Shown: positions 30,479 to 38,586 of the stretch, in pieces
How positions within the stretch are numbered: the stretch's first letter is position 1
Layout of the letters: the number at the start of each line of letters is the position of its first letter
Assembly: GCA_023431405.1 (NCBI GenBank)
Contig: JAEYVZ010000079.1
Span: 1-46,234, forward strand
Length of the DNA stretch: 46,234 nucleotides
Direction: 5' to 3'
Source: Actinomycetes bacterium
Lineage (GTDB): Bacteria; Actinomycetota; Actinomycetes; Actinomycetales; Microbacteriaceae
Notes under the pieces: model-generated
What the model was told of the DNA's origin: nothing
The model's database searches: none
Seen by the model: only the letters and a program-made list of their open reading frames with translations
Translations under genes and position numbers: made by a program

Positions 30479-31906
30479 TCACTTCTTGTACTGGTACGGG
30501 TTGTAGAGAACCTCGGTCTCGGGGATCTCGGGGTGCTGGCCCGCGATCCAGTCGTCTCCGACCTCACGCTCGAGGTAGGAGACGGTGTCGTCGAGCTTGG
30601 CACGCACGCCCGCCAGGTCGCCTGCCGTGACCTTGCCGTTCCACTTGACGACCTCGCCGCCGACGAGCACGGTGTGCACGTCTCCGCGCTGGGCCTGGTA
30701 CACGACCTGGCCCCACGGGTTCACGAGGGGCGCCCAGGTGGGGGAGTCGTCGTTCTTCAGCAGCACCACGTCGCCGAGCTTGCCCTTCTCGAGCGAGCCG
30801 ATCTGGTCGTCCTTGCCGAGCGCCTGGGCGCCGCCGCGGGTGGCCATGTGAACGACGTCCTCCGCGCGGAGCTTGACGTGGGTGACGGTCTCGGCCGGGT
30901 CGAGCCGGTGAGCGAGGTAGTGCTCGAGGGCGCGGTCGGCGTTGACGGTGGCGCGCATCGCGGAGAAGAGGTCGGCGCTGAACCACACGCTCGTGTCGAC
31001 CGACAGCGAGGTGGGGATGCCGTACTTGCGCAGCTGGTGGATGGGCGGATAACCCTGTCCGCAGGTGTCCTCCGACTCGGTCGCCAGCGACACGTTCCCA
31101 CCCGTCGCGGCGATCTTCTGGTACGAGTCGGCGCTCAGCGACGCGGCGTGCACGTAGGTGTATCCCTCGAGCATGACGCCCGCCTCGTAGGCGTTGCGGA
31201 TTCCCCAGTCGTTCGTCGCGCCCCAGACGCCGGCGTGGGTCGTGACGCGCAGGCCGAGGTCCTGTGCCACACGGTAGGCGGCGAGCTCAGGGAACTCGTC
31301 GTCCTGGTTGGGCACGTCGAAGGCGATCTGCGTGCCGAACATGCGCGAGTCGTCGCGCGACGCCGTGAGGATGCGCTGCACGGCGGGGTCGGCGGTCCAC
31401 TCCCACGGCGACTGGTGGATGTTGCCGTAGGCGAACACGAAGCGTCCGGGCGAGGTGGCCAGCGCCTCGTAGGCGGCTTCGCCGTGCTCGACGGTGCGGA
31501 GGCCGTGCGACCAGTCGACGCTCGTGGTGACGCCCGACTCGATCGCGTCGAGGGCGGAGATGAGGTTGCCCGCTGCGTAGTCCTGGGGGCGGAATTTCGC
31601 GCCGTGCTGCAGGTAGTACCAGACGAAGTACTGCGTGAGCGTCCAGTCGGCGCCGTACGCGCGCATCGCGGTCTGCCACATGTGCCGGTGCGTGTCGACC
31701 ATGCCCGGCATGAGGATGCCGCCGGAGGCGTCGATCACGCAGGCGTCGTCGGGTGCTTCCACCGCCTCGCCGACCTCGGCGATCTTCCCGTCGACGACGA
31801 GCACGTCTCCTCGGGGGATCACGGTGTGGCGGTCGTCCATGGTGAGCACGATCCCGTTCGTGAACAGGATCGGCTGTCCTTCGCGCGGGGTGGGTGAGTC
31901 CGTCAT
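30479..31906 (-). CDS. Amidohydrolase (cytosine deaminase/TrzA-AtzA-like)
   Basis: 475 residues from ATG at 31906 with GGAG upstream. N-terminal beta-sandwich (LFTNGIVLTMDDRHTVIPRG, DVLVVDGKIAEVGEAVEAP), then the TIM barrel with metal ligands GMVDTHRHMWQT (HxH), THAGVWGATND, the later VHAASLSADS and the Asp in PTSLSVDTSVW. The closest known relatives are deaminases and chlorohydrolases acting on cytosine, S-adenosylhomocysteine or s-triazines. The substrate is unknown. It faces away from the bicupin gene across a 397-base region with repeated TGTTCAG motifs, suggesting common control with the rightward cluster. Confidence 0.85.
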   Translation of the reverse strand: MTDSPTPREGQPILFTNGIVLTMDDRHTVIPRGDVLVVDGKIAEVGEAVEAPDDACVIDASGGILMPGMVDTHRHMWQTAMRAYGADWTLTQYFVWYYLQHGAKFRPQDYAAGNLISALDAIESGVTTSVDWSHGLRTVEHGEAAYEALATSPGRFVFAYGNIHQSPWEWTADPAVQRILTASRDDSRMFGTQIAFDVPNQDDEFPELAAYRVAQDLGLRVTTHAGVWGATNDWGIRNAYEAGVMLEGYTYVHAASLSADSYQKIAATGGNVSLATESEDTCGQGYPPIHQLRKYGIPTSLSVDTSVWFSADLFSAMRATVNADRALEHYLAHRLDPAETVTHVKLRAEDVVHMATRGGAQALGKDDQIGSLEKGKLGDVVLLKNDDSPTWAPLVNPWGQVVYQAQRGDVHTVLVGGEVVKWNGKVTAGDLAGVRAKLDDTVSYLEREVGDDWIAGQHPEIPETEVLYNPYQYKK

Positions 31907-32303
31907 CGCTCATCTCCTTCGATCAGCTGCGGTCCGGGCATCCGGGCCGGGTGTCTCTTCGGTTCTCGTCCGGGCGTTCGCCGATCGTCGTCGGGCGGCG
32001 GTGCCGCGACGATGACCGATGGTGGGCGATTGTTCAGCACCCCAGGAATGTTCAGCGATCCAGGGAAGGCTTGTGCAGTCGGGTCAAACGCTCGTGGGGA
32101 ACAGCATGGCGCATCCGACCGCGAAGCGGAAGAGCTTCTCAGCGTCCTCATGGATTCGTGTCGGCGGGGGTCGTTCTTGACAAGTCCTGCCACGGACGGT
32201 TTACATAGGGTTTAGTGAGACTGAACACGGATCGCGGATGATCCTGGGTCCTCTCGGCCCGCGACGACGCGCGGCCGGAACCGAGATGTCAGGGAGTGAG
32301 CGC
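31907..32303. promoter_or_regulatory. Divergent control region of the catabolic cluster
   Basis: A 397-base gene-free stretch between the divergent amidohydrolase and bicupin genes. It holds the direct repeat at 32031-32064 and an inverted TGTTCAG at 32221-32227, and it is more AT-rich around 32090-32240 than its surroundings, fitting one or two promoters. No open frame in it has gene-like codon use. Confidence 0.6.
32031..32064. promoter_or_regulatory. 18-bp-period direct repeat, operator candidate
   Basis: TGTTCAGCACCCCAGG (32031-32046) and TGTTCAGCGATCCAGG (32049-32064) share 13 of 16 bases. The same core in reverse (CTGAACA) is at 32221-32227, and GTTCA-C-TGAAC is a palindrome at 36565-36575 before the ABC genes. 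A shared regulator is inferred. Confidence 0.5.
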
Positions 32304-33197
32304 ATGGCGAGGTTCGTCGTCCGACGTGCGGCGGAAGCCGAGTACGCAGACCCGGGGCCGCTGGCACCGGGCGCCGTGGGGATGACCCGCTGGCGGGGTG
32401 TCGGCGAGGAGGACGGCGCGGCCCACACCGACTTCGGCATCACGCGCCTCGCCCCCGGAGGCCGCACCGCCACGCACGTGCATTCGTTCGAGGAGAGCTT
32501 CCACATCCTCGAGGGCGAGGTCATCCTCGCCACGCCCGAGGCGACCGTGCGCCTGGTCGCCGGCGACTACGGCGTCATCCCGATCGGCGTGCCGCACGTG
32601 TGGCGCTCGTCGGGAGACCAGGGTGCCGCGTGGGCCGACCTGTTCACCCCGCCGGCACGCGCGCGGTACGGCTCCGACACCTACGCGGTGCCCGAGATCC
32701 CTGAGCGCGAGCCGATCCCCGTCGACACGCGCGACCCGCGCACCCGGTCGTTCGGCAACATCACCGACGAGCACATGAACCCCGGCCGCCAGTCGCAGGA
32801 ACTGCTCGCCGTCTCTGCGAGCATGCGCACGGCGCTGCTGGTCTACAGCGGCATCACGCTGAAGATGATGGTCGACTCCGACCTCGGCGCGACCCTCGGA
32901 ACCCTGTTCATGGTGCGCTACGCACCCGACGGCAAGGCCGGACCCCACGATCACCCGCTCGAAGAGGCCTACCTCATCACCGAGGGGGAGGTGCGCGCGA
33001 GCTTCGACGGAGAGGAGTTCCTCCTGAAGGAGGGCGACATCGCCTGGGCGGCCGTCGGCTGCGTGCACTCGTTCGAAGCGACCGGCGAGGAAGTGCAGTG
33101 GCTGGAGACCCAGTCGCCGCAGATGCCCCCGCGGCACGCGTACCGCTTCGTGCGCGACTGGCAGTACCTGGAAGAACGTCTCAAGGAGGAAATGTGA
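32304..33197 (+). CDS. Bicupin protein (two metal-cupin domains)
   Basis: 297 residues from ATG at 32304 with GGGAG upstream. First cupin: THVHSFEESFHILEGEV and the later PIGVPHVWRSSG (HxH, E, H ligands). Second cupin: GPHDHPLEEAYLITEGEV and AAVGCVHSFEATG (same ligand set). Both metal sites look complete. Related bicupins include ureidoglycine aminohydrolase, gentisate/quercetin dioxygenases and isomerases; the sequence alone does not choose. It ends by overlapping the next gene (GTGA). Confidence 0.85.
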   Translation: MARFVVRRAAEAEYADPGPLAPGAVGMTRWRGVGEEDGAAHTDFGITRLAPGGRTATHVHSFEESFHILEGEVILATPEATVRLVAGDYGVIPIGVPHVWRSSGDQGAAWADLFTPPARARYGSDTYAVPEIPEREPIPVDTRDPRTRSFGNITDEHMNPGRQSQELLAVSASMRTALLVYSGITLKMMVDSDLGATLGTLFMVRYAPDGKAGPHDHPLEEAYLITEGEVRASFDGEEFLLKEGDIAWAAVGCVHSFEATGEEVQWLETQSPQMPPRHAYRFVRDWQYLEERLKEEM

Positions 33198-33901
33198 CCG
33201 GACGCACCATTCTCGTCGCCGGAGGCTCATCCGGCATCGGCCTCGAACTGGCGAAGGATCTCGTCGCCGGCGGCGACAGGGTCGTGCTCACGAGCCGCAG
33301 CCGGGAGACCGCCGAGGAGGTGGCGGCCGGGATCGGCGAAGGCGCGACCGGCATCGCGCTCGACGTCTCGGAGCCCGAGGGCATCGCCGACCAGCTCCGC
33401 GGGGTCGGGCGCCTCGACGGCGTCGTGATGTCGGCCATCGAGCGCGACGCGAACACGCTCCGCGACTACGACATCGCCCGGGCCCGCCGGCTCATCGTGC
33501 TGAAGCTCATCGGCTACACCGAGACCGTCCACGCCCTCCTCGACCGGCTGGAGCCGTCGGTGGAGACCGGCATCGTGCTCTTCGGCGGCCGCGCGAAAGA
33601 CGCGCCCTACCCCGGGTCGACGACCGTGTCGACCATCAACGGCGGAGTCGACGGTCTCATGAACACGCTCGCCCTGGAGCTCGCCCCCATCCGCGTCAAC
33701 TCGCTCCACCCCGGCATCATCGGCGACAGCCCGTTCTGGGCCGGAAAGCCCGAGGGTGTGCTCAGCGGCTACGAGAGCCGCACGCCGGGCGGCGCGCTGG
33801 CCACGATGGCCGACATCGTGGATGCGACGAAGTTCCTCCTGTTCAACCGGGGCGTCTCCGCCCACAGCCTCAACGTGGACCGCGGCTGGCGCATCAGCTG
33901 A
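33194..33901 (+). CDS. Short-chain dehydrogenase-like protein lacking Tyr/Lys
   Basis: 235 residues from GTG at 33194, AAGGAGG just upstream. The Rossmann motif TILVAGGSSGIGLELAKDL is intact, as is the end pattern LALELAPIRVNSLHPGIIG. The catalytic YxxxK is missing: the aligned segment reads VSTIN (Val145, Asn149), and the usual catalytic Ser before it is also absent (VLFGGRAKD). It may bind NAD(P) but use another mechanism, or be a non-redox partner. Confidence 0.85.
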   Translation: MTGRTILVAGGSSGIGLELAKDLVAGGDRVVLTSRSRETAEEVAAGIGEGATGIALDVSEPEGIADQLRGVGRLDGVVMSAIERDANTLRDYDIARARRLIVLKLIGYTETVHALLDRLEPSVETGIVLFGGRAKDAPYPGSTTVSTINGGVDGLMNTLALELAPIRVNSLHPGIIGDSPFWAGKPEGVLSGYESRTPGGALATMADIVDATKFLLFNRGVSAHSLNVDRGWRIS

Positions 33902-33937
33902 GCCGTCCCGACAGATCACCAGACGAAGGAAGAGATC

Positions 33938-35326
33938 ATGAGCATCGCCACACGCGGCACGATGGGCGTCGATTGGGAGGCCCGCGTCAACTTCGAGCGC
34001 CTCCGCGACGAGCGGCTGGCACGTCTGCATGCGGAGCTGGAGCGCTCGTCGCTGGGGGCGGTGCTCGCGTTCGACTTCTCGAACATCCGCTACGCCTCGG
34101 CCACCCACATCGGAACGTGGGCGATGGACAAGCTCATCCGTTTCTGCCTCGTCACGCGCAAGACCGATCCGATCGTGTGGGACTTCGGCTCGGCCGCCAA
34201 GCATCACGCGCTGCTGAACCCGTGGCTTCACGAGACGCACATGGAGGCCGACGCCGACCCGCACGCGCCGCATCATGGTGCCACGCGGCCGCGTCAGGAA
34301 TCGGGCGCCCGTGCCGGCATCTCGACGCTCCGTGGCGCCTTCCCGCCCGACGCGGGGATCGCGGAGGAGGTCGCCCGCAAGATCAAGCGCGAACTGGAGC
34401 GCTTCGGACTCGCGAACGAGCCGCTGGGCGTCGACGTCGTCGAGCTGCCGATCCTGTTCGCGCTGCAGCGTGAGGGGATCGAGGTCGTCGATGGTCAGCA
34501 GGTGTTCATGGAGGCCCGCCGCATCAAGACCGAGGACGAGATCACGCTGCTGACGACCGCCGCTTCGATGGTGGATGCCGCGTACGACCAGCTGTACGAG
34601 TTCCTGCGGCCGGGCGTGCGGGAGAACCAGTGCGTCGGGCTCGTGGCGAAGTCGCTCTACGACCAGGGGTCGGAATACGTGGAGGGCGTCAACGCCATCT
34701 CGGGTGAGCGCTGCGCTCCGCACCCGCACGTCTACTCCGACCGCGCGGTGCGCCCGGGCGACCCGGCGTTCTTCGACATCCTGCATTCGTACAACGGCTA
34801 CCGCACGTGCTACTACCGCACCTTCGCGGTGGGCTCGGCCAGCCCCGCCCAGCGTGATGCGTACAAGCGCTGCCGCGAGTACATGGATATGGCTATCGCG
34901 GCCGTGAAGCCGGGAGCGACCACCGCCGACATCGTGGAGCTGTGGCCGAAGGCGGAGGAGTTCGGCTTCCCCGATGAGGAGGCGGCCTTCGCGCTGCAGT
35001 ACGGGCACGGTGTGGGCCTGTCGATCTGGGAGAAGCCGATCTTCTCGCGCCTCACCTCGCTCGACCACCCCGAGGTGCTCGAGGAGGGCATGGTGTTCGC
35101 CCTCGAGACGTATTGGCCCGCCGCCGACGGCTGGGGCGCGGCCCGCATCGAGGAGGAGGTCGTGGTGACCGCCGACGGATGCGAGGTCATCACCAAGTTC
35201 CCGGCGGAAGAGCTGCTGGTGGCCGGTGGCGGCCGCTACTTCACGGTCAACGGCCCCCTGTCGGGCATCCGCGATTCGCAGTCGCACCTCAACACCCCCG
35301 AAGGGCGCGGTGAGACGACCGCCTGA
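33938..35326 (+). CDS. Creatinase-like M24 (pita-bread) protein A
   Basis: 462 residues from ATG at 33938, with GAAGGAAGAG upstream. N-terminal creatinase domain (LGAVLAFDFSNIRYASATHI, IVWDFGSAAKHHALL). C-terminal pita-bread domain: His262/His264 in GERCAPHPHVYSD, FFDILHSYNGYRTCYYRTF, YGHGVGLSIWEKPIFS, GMVFALETYWPA and IEEEVVVTADG. Metal M24 enzymes need Asp at two places in the FD-x-D...TD pattern; here Asp280 remains, but the others are Ile282 and Cys291. The His and Glu residues used by creatinase are kept. So a metal-independent C-N hydrolase like creatinase is likelier than an aminopeptidase or the related lyase DddP. A hydrophilic insertion rich in His (about residues 95-125) and a C-terminal extension of about 30 residues set it apart from paralogue B. 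Confidence 0.85.
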   Translation: MSIATRGTMGVDWEARVNFERLRDERLARLHAELERSSLGAVLAFDFSNIRYASATHIGTWAMDKLIRFCLVTRKTDPIVWDFGSAAKHHALLNPWLHETHMEADADPHAPHHGATRPRQESGARAGISTLRGAFPPDAGIAEEVARKIKRELERFGLANEPLGVDVVELPILFALQREGIEVVDGQQVFMEARRIKTEDEITLLTTAASMVDAAYDQLYEFLRPGVRENQCVGLVAKSLYDQGSEYVEGVNAISGERCAPHPHVYSDRAVRPGDPAFFDILHSYNGYRTCYYRTFAVGSASPAQRDAYKRCREYMDMAIAAVKPGATTADIVELWPKAEEFGFPDEEAAFALQYGHGVGLSIWEKPIFSRLTSLDHPEVLEEGMVFALETYWPAADGWGAARIEEEVVVTADGCEVITKFPAEELLVAGGGRYFTVNGPLSGIRDSQSHLNTPEGRGETTA

Positions 35327-36497
35327 GCGGCAGACGAGACGCACGCGCCGGCCGGTGACGGCCGGCGTCGTGCTTCCGCTCATCATCTTCTGGTCGACGC
35401 TCGACCGGTCGCTGATCCTGCCGCTCGTGCCGCAGATCGCCCGCGACCTCGATGTGTCGGTGGCGCTGGCCGCCACCGCCATCACGTCGCACGCGGTCGC
35501 CTACGCGGTGCTGCAACTGCTGTGGGGGCCGCTGTCGACACGGTGGGGCCGCATCCCCGTCCTCGTGCTGACGACGGCTCTGGCCGCCCTCGCGTGTGCC
35601 GTGTCGGCCCTCGCGGGAGACATCACGACCTTCCTCATCGCGCGCACGGTCTCGGGCGGTGCCTTCGCGGCGACCTTCGCGGCCGTGCTGACGTACTTCG
35701 GTGACTCTTTGCCGCTGTCGGCGAGGCCGGCGGTCATGTCGAATCTCGCGACCGCCACGGCGCTCGGTCTCGCCGGAGGCACACTCGTCTCGGGTGCGGT
35801 GGTGGAGCTGATCGGCTGGCGCGGGGTGTTCGGCGTGTTCGCGGCGATCACCGCCCTGTTCGTTCCGGTGCTCGCCGCCCTCCGCGAGCCGCCGCGCACC
35901 GACACGGCACCTCTCCGGCGGCAGGTCGTGACGCTCCTGCGCTCACCGTGGTCGCTGGCGATCTGCGCGCTGACCGCCGTGGAAGGCGTTCTGCTCATTG
36001 GTGTGTTCAACGTGCTGCCCCTGGCCGTGCAGTCGACCGGCGGCGACGCGTTCACGGCCGGCGCCGTCACCGCCGCCTTCGGTGTGGCCGTCGTGGCGGT
36101 GAGCCAGGTGATGAAGCTCGCCGTGGCGCGTACGCCGCCGTGGGTGTTCCTCGGCAGCGGGGGAGTCCTCGCTCTGGCCGCGATGACGGTGCTGGCGGTC
36201 GGGGTGAGCCCGGGCACCGTGCTGGCCGCGGCGATCCTCATGGGCTCGGGGTGGGCGCTGGCGCACACGACCCTGCAGACGTGGATGACGGATGCCGCGG
36301 CGTCTTCACGGGCTCTCGGGATGACGCTCTTCTCGATCTCGCTCATGATGGGCGGGGCGGTGGGCTCGGCGATCGGCACGGCGGCCATCGCGGCGGGCTC
36401 CTTCGGCAGTCTGTTCGGGCTCTCGGCGGCGATCGCGGCCGCCTTCGCCGTCGCGGCGGCGGTGCTGCGGCGCCGCTACCGGGAGGTCGGCGCTTAG
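35310..36497 (+). CDS. MFS transporter
   Basis: 395 residues from GTG at 35310, overlapping the previous gene by 17 bases. Twelve hydrophobic helices; the loop 2-3 motif is WGPLSTRWGRIPVLVLTTAL and there is a drug-exporter-like LGLAGGTLVSGAVVELIGWR in helix 5. Likely exports or imports a substrate or product of the cluster. Confidence 0.88.
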   Translation: MRRPPERQTRRTRRPVTAGVVLPLIIFWSTLDRSLILPLVPQIARDLDVSVALAATAITSHAVAYAVLQLLWGPLSTRWGRIPVLVLTTALAALACAVSALAGDITTFLIARTVSGGAFAATFAAVLTYFGDSLPLSARPAVMSNLATATALGLAGGTLVSGAVVELIGWRGVFGVFAAITALFVPVLAALREPPRTDTAPLRRQVVTLLRSPWSLAICALTAVEGVLLIGVFNVLPLAVQSTGGDAFTAGAVTAAFGVAVVAVSQVMKLAVARTPPWVFLGSGGVLALAAMTVLAVGVSPGTVLAAAILMGSGWALAHTTLQTWMTDAAASSRALGMTLFSISLMMGGAVGSAIGTAAIAAGSFGSLFGLSAAIAAAFAVAAAVLRRRYREVGA

Positions 36498-36508
36498 GCG
36501 CATGCGTT

Positions 36509-36543
36509 CAGGTCACGAAGTGTGCACTGAAACTTGTGACCTG
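36509..36543. promoter_or_regulatory. Imperfect inverted repeat before the ABC genes
   Basis: CAGGTCACGAAGT (36509-36521) and ACTTGTGACCTG (36532-36543) are complementary except for one missing base. It lies just upstream of a TTGACA (36555-36560). Confidence 0.5.
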
Positions 36544-36554
36544 TGCAGTCTTAC

Positions 36555-36575
36555 TTGACACCGTGTTCACTGAAC
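36555..36575 (+). promoter_or_regulatory. Promoter/operator before the ABC operon
   Basis: TTGACA at 36555-36560 is a good -35; a matching -10 is unclear (TTCACT 18 bases on). The palindrome GTTCA-C-TGAAC (36565-36575) sits in the spacer, a position for repression. Confidence 0.4.
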
Positions 36576-36634
36576 TGCTTCACTGTGGATGCCTCCTGGT
36601 AACTCCCCGATGATGTGGAAGGTTTGACAGCCCG

Positions 36635-37501
36635 GTGTTCGAACCCGTATTCCTTGCCCAGCAGGTCCTCAACGGACTGAGCTTCGGCGCATTGCTGTTC
36701 CTCTTGGCCAGCGGCCTCACGCTGGTCTTCGGACTCATGCGCATCGTGAACATGGCCCACGGCGCGTTCTACATGCTCGGCGGCTACATCGGCGTGGTGA
36801 TCGCCACCCTCACGGGCAACCTGCTCGTGGCCGTGATCGCCGCCATCGCCGCCGTCGGCATCACCGCCTTCCTCGTGGAGGTCGTGCTGCTGCGCTTCGT
36901 CCGCGGTCAGGAGATGCCCGAGGTGCTGCTGACGATCGGCGTCTCGTTCGTGATCGCCGACATGTGCCTGGCGATCTTCGGCGGCGACCCGCAGAACCTC
37001 CCCAACGCCGTGCGCATCCCCGGGGCATTCGTCCTCGGCGACTTCGCCTACCCGTGGTACCGCATCTTCGTCATCGGCCTCGCTCTCGCGATCGGCATCG
37101 CCCTCGCCCTCGTCCAGAGCCGCACCCGCGTGGGCGCCATCGTCCGCGCCGGCGTCGACGACCGCGAGATCATCACCGCGATGGGCGTCAACATCCGCTG
37201 GGTGTTCACCGGCATGTTCGTCGTGGGTGCCGCCCTTGCCGGCATCGGCGGCACGATCGGAGCCGGCATGCAGAGCATCCTCCCCGGCATCCAGAACGAA
37301 GTGCTGCTGTACGCCCTCGTCGTGATCATCATCGGCGGCCTCGGCAGCGTGCCCGGCGCTGCGGTGGGCAGCGTGCTCATCGGCCTCATCGACGCCTTCG
37401 CGAAGGCCTGGATCCCCGAGCTCGCGTACTTCACGATCTTCCTGCCGATGGCTCTGGTCCTCGTCTTCCGCCCGACAGGCCTGTTCGGAAAGGCTGCCTG
37501 A
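36635..37501 (+). CDS. Branched-chain-type ABC permease (LivH-like)
   Basis: 288 residues from GTG at 36635, GGAAGG upstream. About eight helices. LNGLSFGALLFLLASGLTLV and FGLMRIVNMAHGAFYMLGGY are LivH signatures. ITAMGVNIRWVFTGMFVVGA is the ATPase-contact loop. First gene of a five-gene transporter; stop overlaps the next ATG by one base. Confidence 0.95.
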   Translation: MFEPVFLAQQVLNGLSFGALLFLLASGLTLVFGLMRIVNMAHGAFYMLGGYIGVVIATLTGNLLVAVIAAIAAVGITAFLVEVVLLRFVRGQEMPEVLLTIGVSFVIADMCLAIFGGDPQNLPNAVRIPGAFVLGDFAYPWYRIFVIGLALAIGIALALVQSRTRVGAIVRAGVDDREIITAMGVNIRWVFTGMFVVGAALAGIGGTIGAGMQSILPGIQNEVLLYALVVIIIGGLGSVPGAAVGSVLIGLIDAFAKAWIPELAYFTIFLPMALVLVFRPTGLFGKAA

Positions 37502-38586
37502 TGAGCAACCGCATCGTCGAAACCCGCACCGTCCGCACCTTCGGCGCGCCGCGCCGCGACCGCGTGCAGCAGATGAACATCGTCCTGCTGGTCGCACTCC
37601 TGGGCGCAGCGATCGCCCTGCCCTACCTCGGCGCCTCGAGCTTCATCGTGTCGCTCGTGTCGACCATCCTCATCGCCGCGACCCTGGCATCCAGTGTCAA
37701 CTTCCTCGCAGGAAACGGGGGAATGGTCTCCCTCGGTCATGCCGGAATCGCCGCCGCCTCCGCCTACGGCGCCGGATGGGCCTCCAAGCAGGGGTTCGAC
37801 CCCGGCGTGCAGGTCCTGTTCGCCCTCGGCATGACGGTGTTCGTCTCGCTCATCTACGGGCTGCTGTCGATGCGCACCAGCGGCATCTACTTCCTGATGG
37901 TGACCCTCGCCGTCGGCATGCTCATCTACGGACTCGCCTTCCGCCTCTCGTCGGTCACCGGCGGTGAGAACGGCATCTCGGGCATCGCCCGGCCGGAGTG
38001 GATGGAGTCGTACTGGATGTTCTACTACGTCGTGCTGGCGGCGTTCGTCATCGCCACCGCGGCCCTGTGGATCGTCGGAAACTCGCCGTTCGGCGCGAGC
38101 CTGCGCGGACTCCGCGACAGTGAGAGCCGCATGCGCAGCCTCGGCTACAGCGTGCGGTCGTACAAGCTGGGCGCCTTCATGGTCTCCGGCACGGTCGCCG
38201 GCCTCGCGGGACTCCTCGCAGTGTGGCACACGCACTTCGTGAGCCCGTCCACGGCCGGCGTCGACAAGTCGGTCCACCTCATCGTCATGGTGATCCTCGG
38301 CGGCATCGGCACGCTTCTCGGCCCCCTCATCGGCGCGGCGATCGTCGTGCTCGTCGAGAACGTGCTCTCCAGCCACGTCGACCGCTGGCCGACCATCCTC
38401 GGCCTCATCTTCATCCTCGTGATCCTCTTCGCTCGTGCGGGGATCGCCGGCAGCACCCGAAAGCTCTTCCGCCGGCTCCGCGCACGCTCGAAGTCGGCGT
38501 CCCCGCCCGAGGGGGACGTGCCCGACGGCGCGACCGTGCCCGACGGAAGCATCCCTGCATCTCACCAACGAAAGGACCAGCAATGA
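37501..38586 (+). CDS. Branched-chain-type ABC permease (LivM-like)
   Basis: 361 residues. About nine helices. SLGHAGIAAASAYGAGWASK and FGASLRGLRDSESRMRSLGY (EAA-like loop) are typical of LivM. A hydrophilic C-terminal tail of about 40 residues is rich in Pro/Ser/Asp. Pairs with LivH to form the channel. Confidence 0.95.
   Translation: MSNRIVETRTVRTFGAPRRDRVQQMNIVLLVALLGAAIALPYLGASSFIVSLVSTILIAATLASSVNFLAGNGGMVSLGHAGIAAASAYGAGWASKQGFDPGVQVLFALGMTVFVSLIYGLLSMRTSGIYFLMVTLAVGMLIYGLAFRLSSVTGGENGISGIARPEWMESYWMFYYVVLAAFVIATAALWIVGNSPFGASLRGLRDSESRMRSLGYSVRSYKLGAFMVSGTVAGLAGLLAVWHTHFVSPSTAGVDKSVHLIVMVILGGIGTLLGPLIGAAIVVLVENVLSSHVDRWPTILGLIFILVILFARAGIAGSTRKLFRRLRARSKSASPPEGDVPDGATVPDGSIPASHQRKDQQ

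Noticed and set aside
33938..35326. DMSP lyase DddP as the identity of the M24 proteins.
   Set aside because: Similar layout, but DddP's Asp metal ligands are not conserved here; creatinase fits better.
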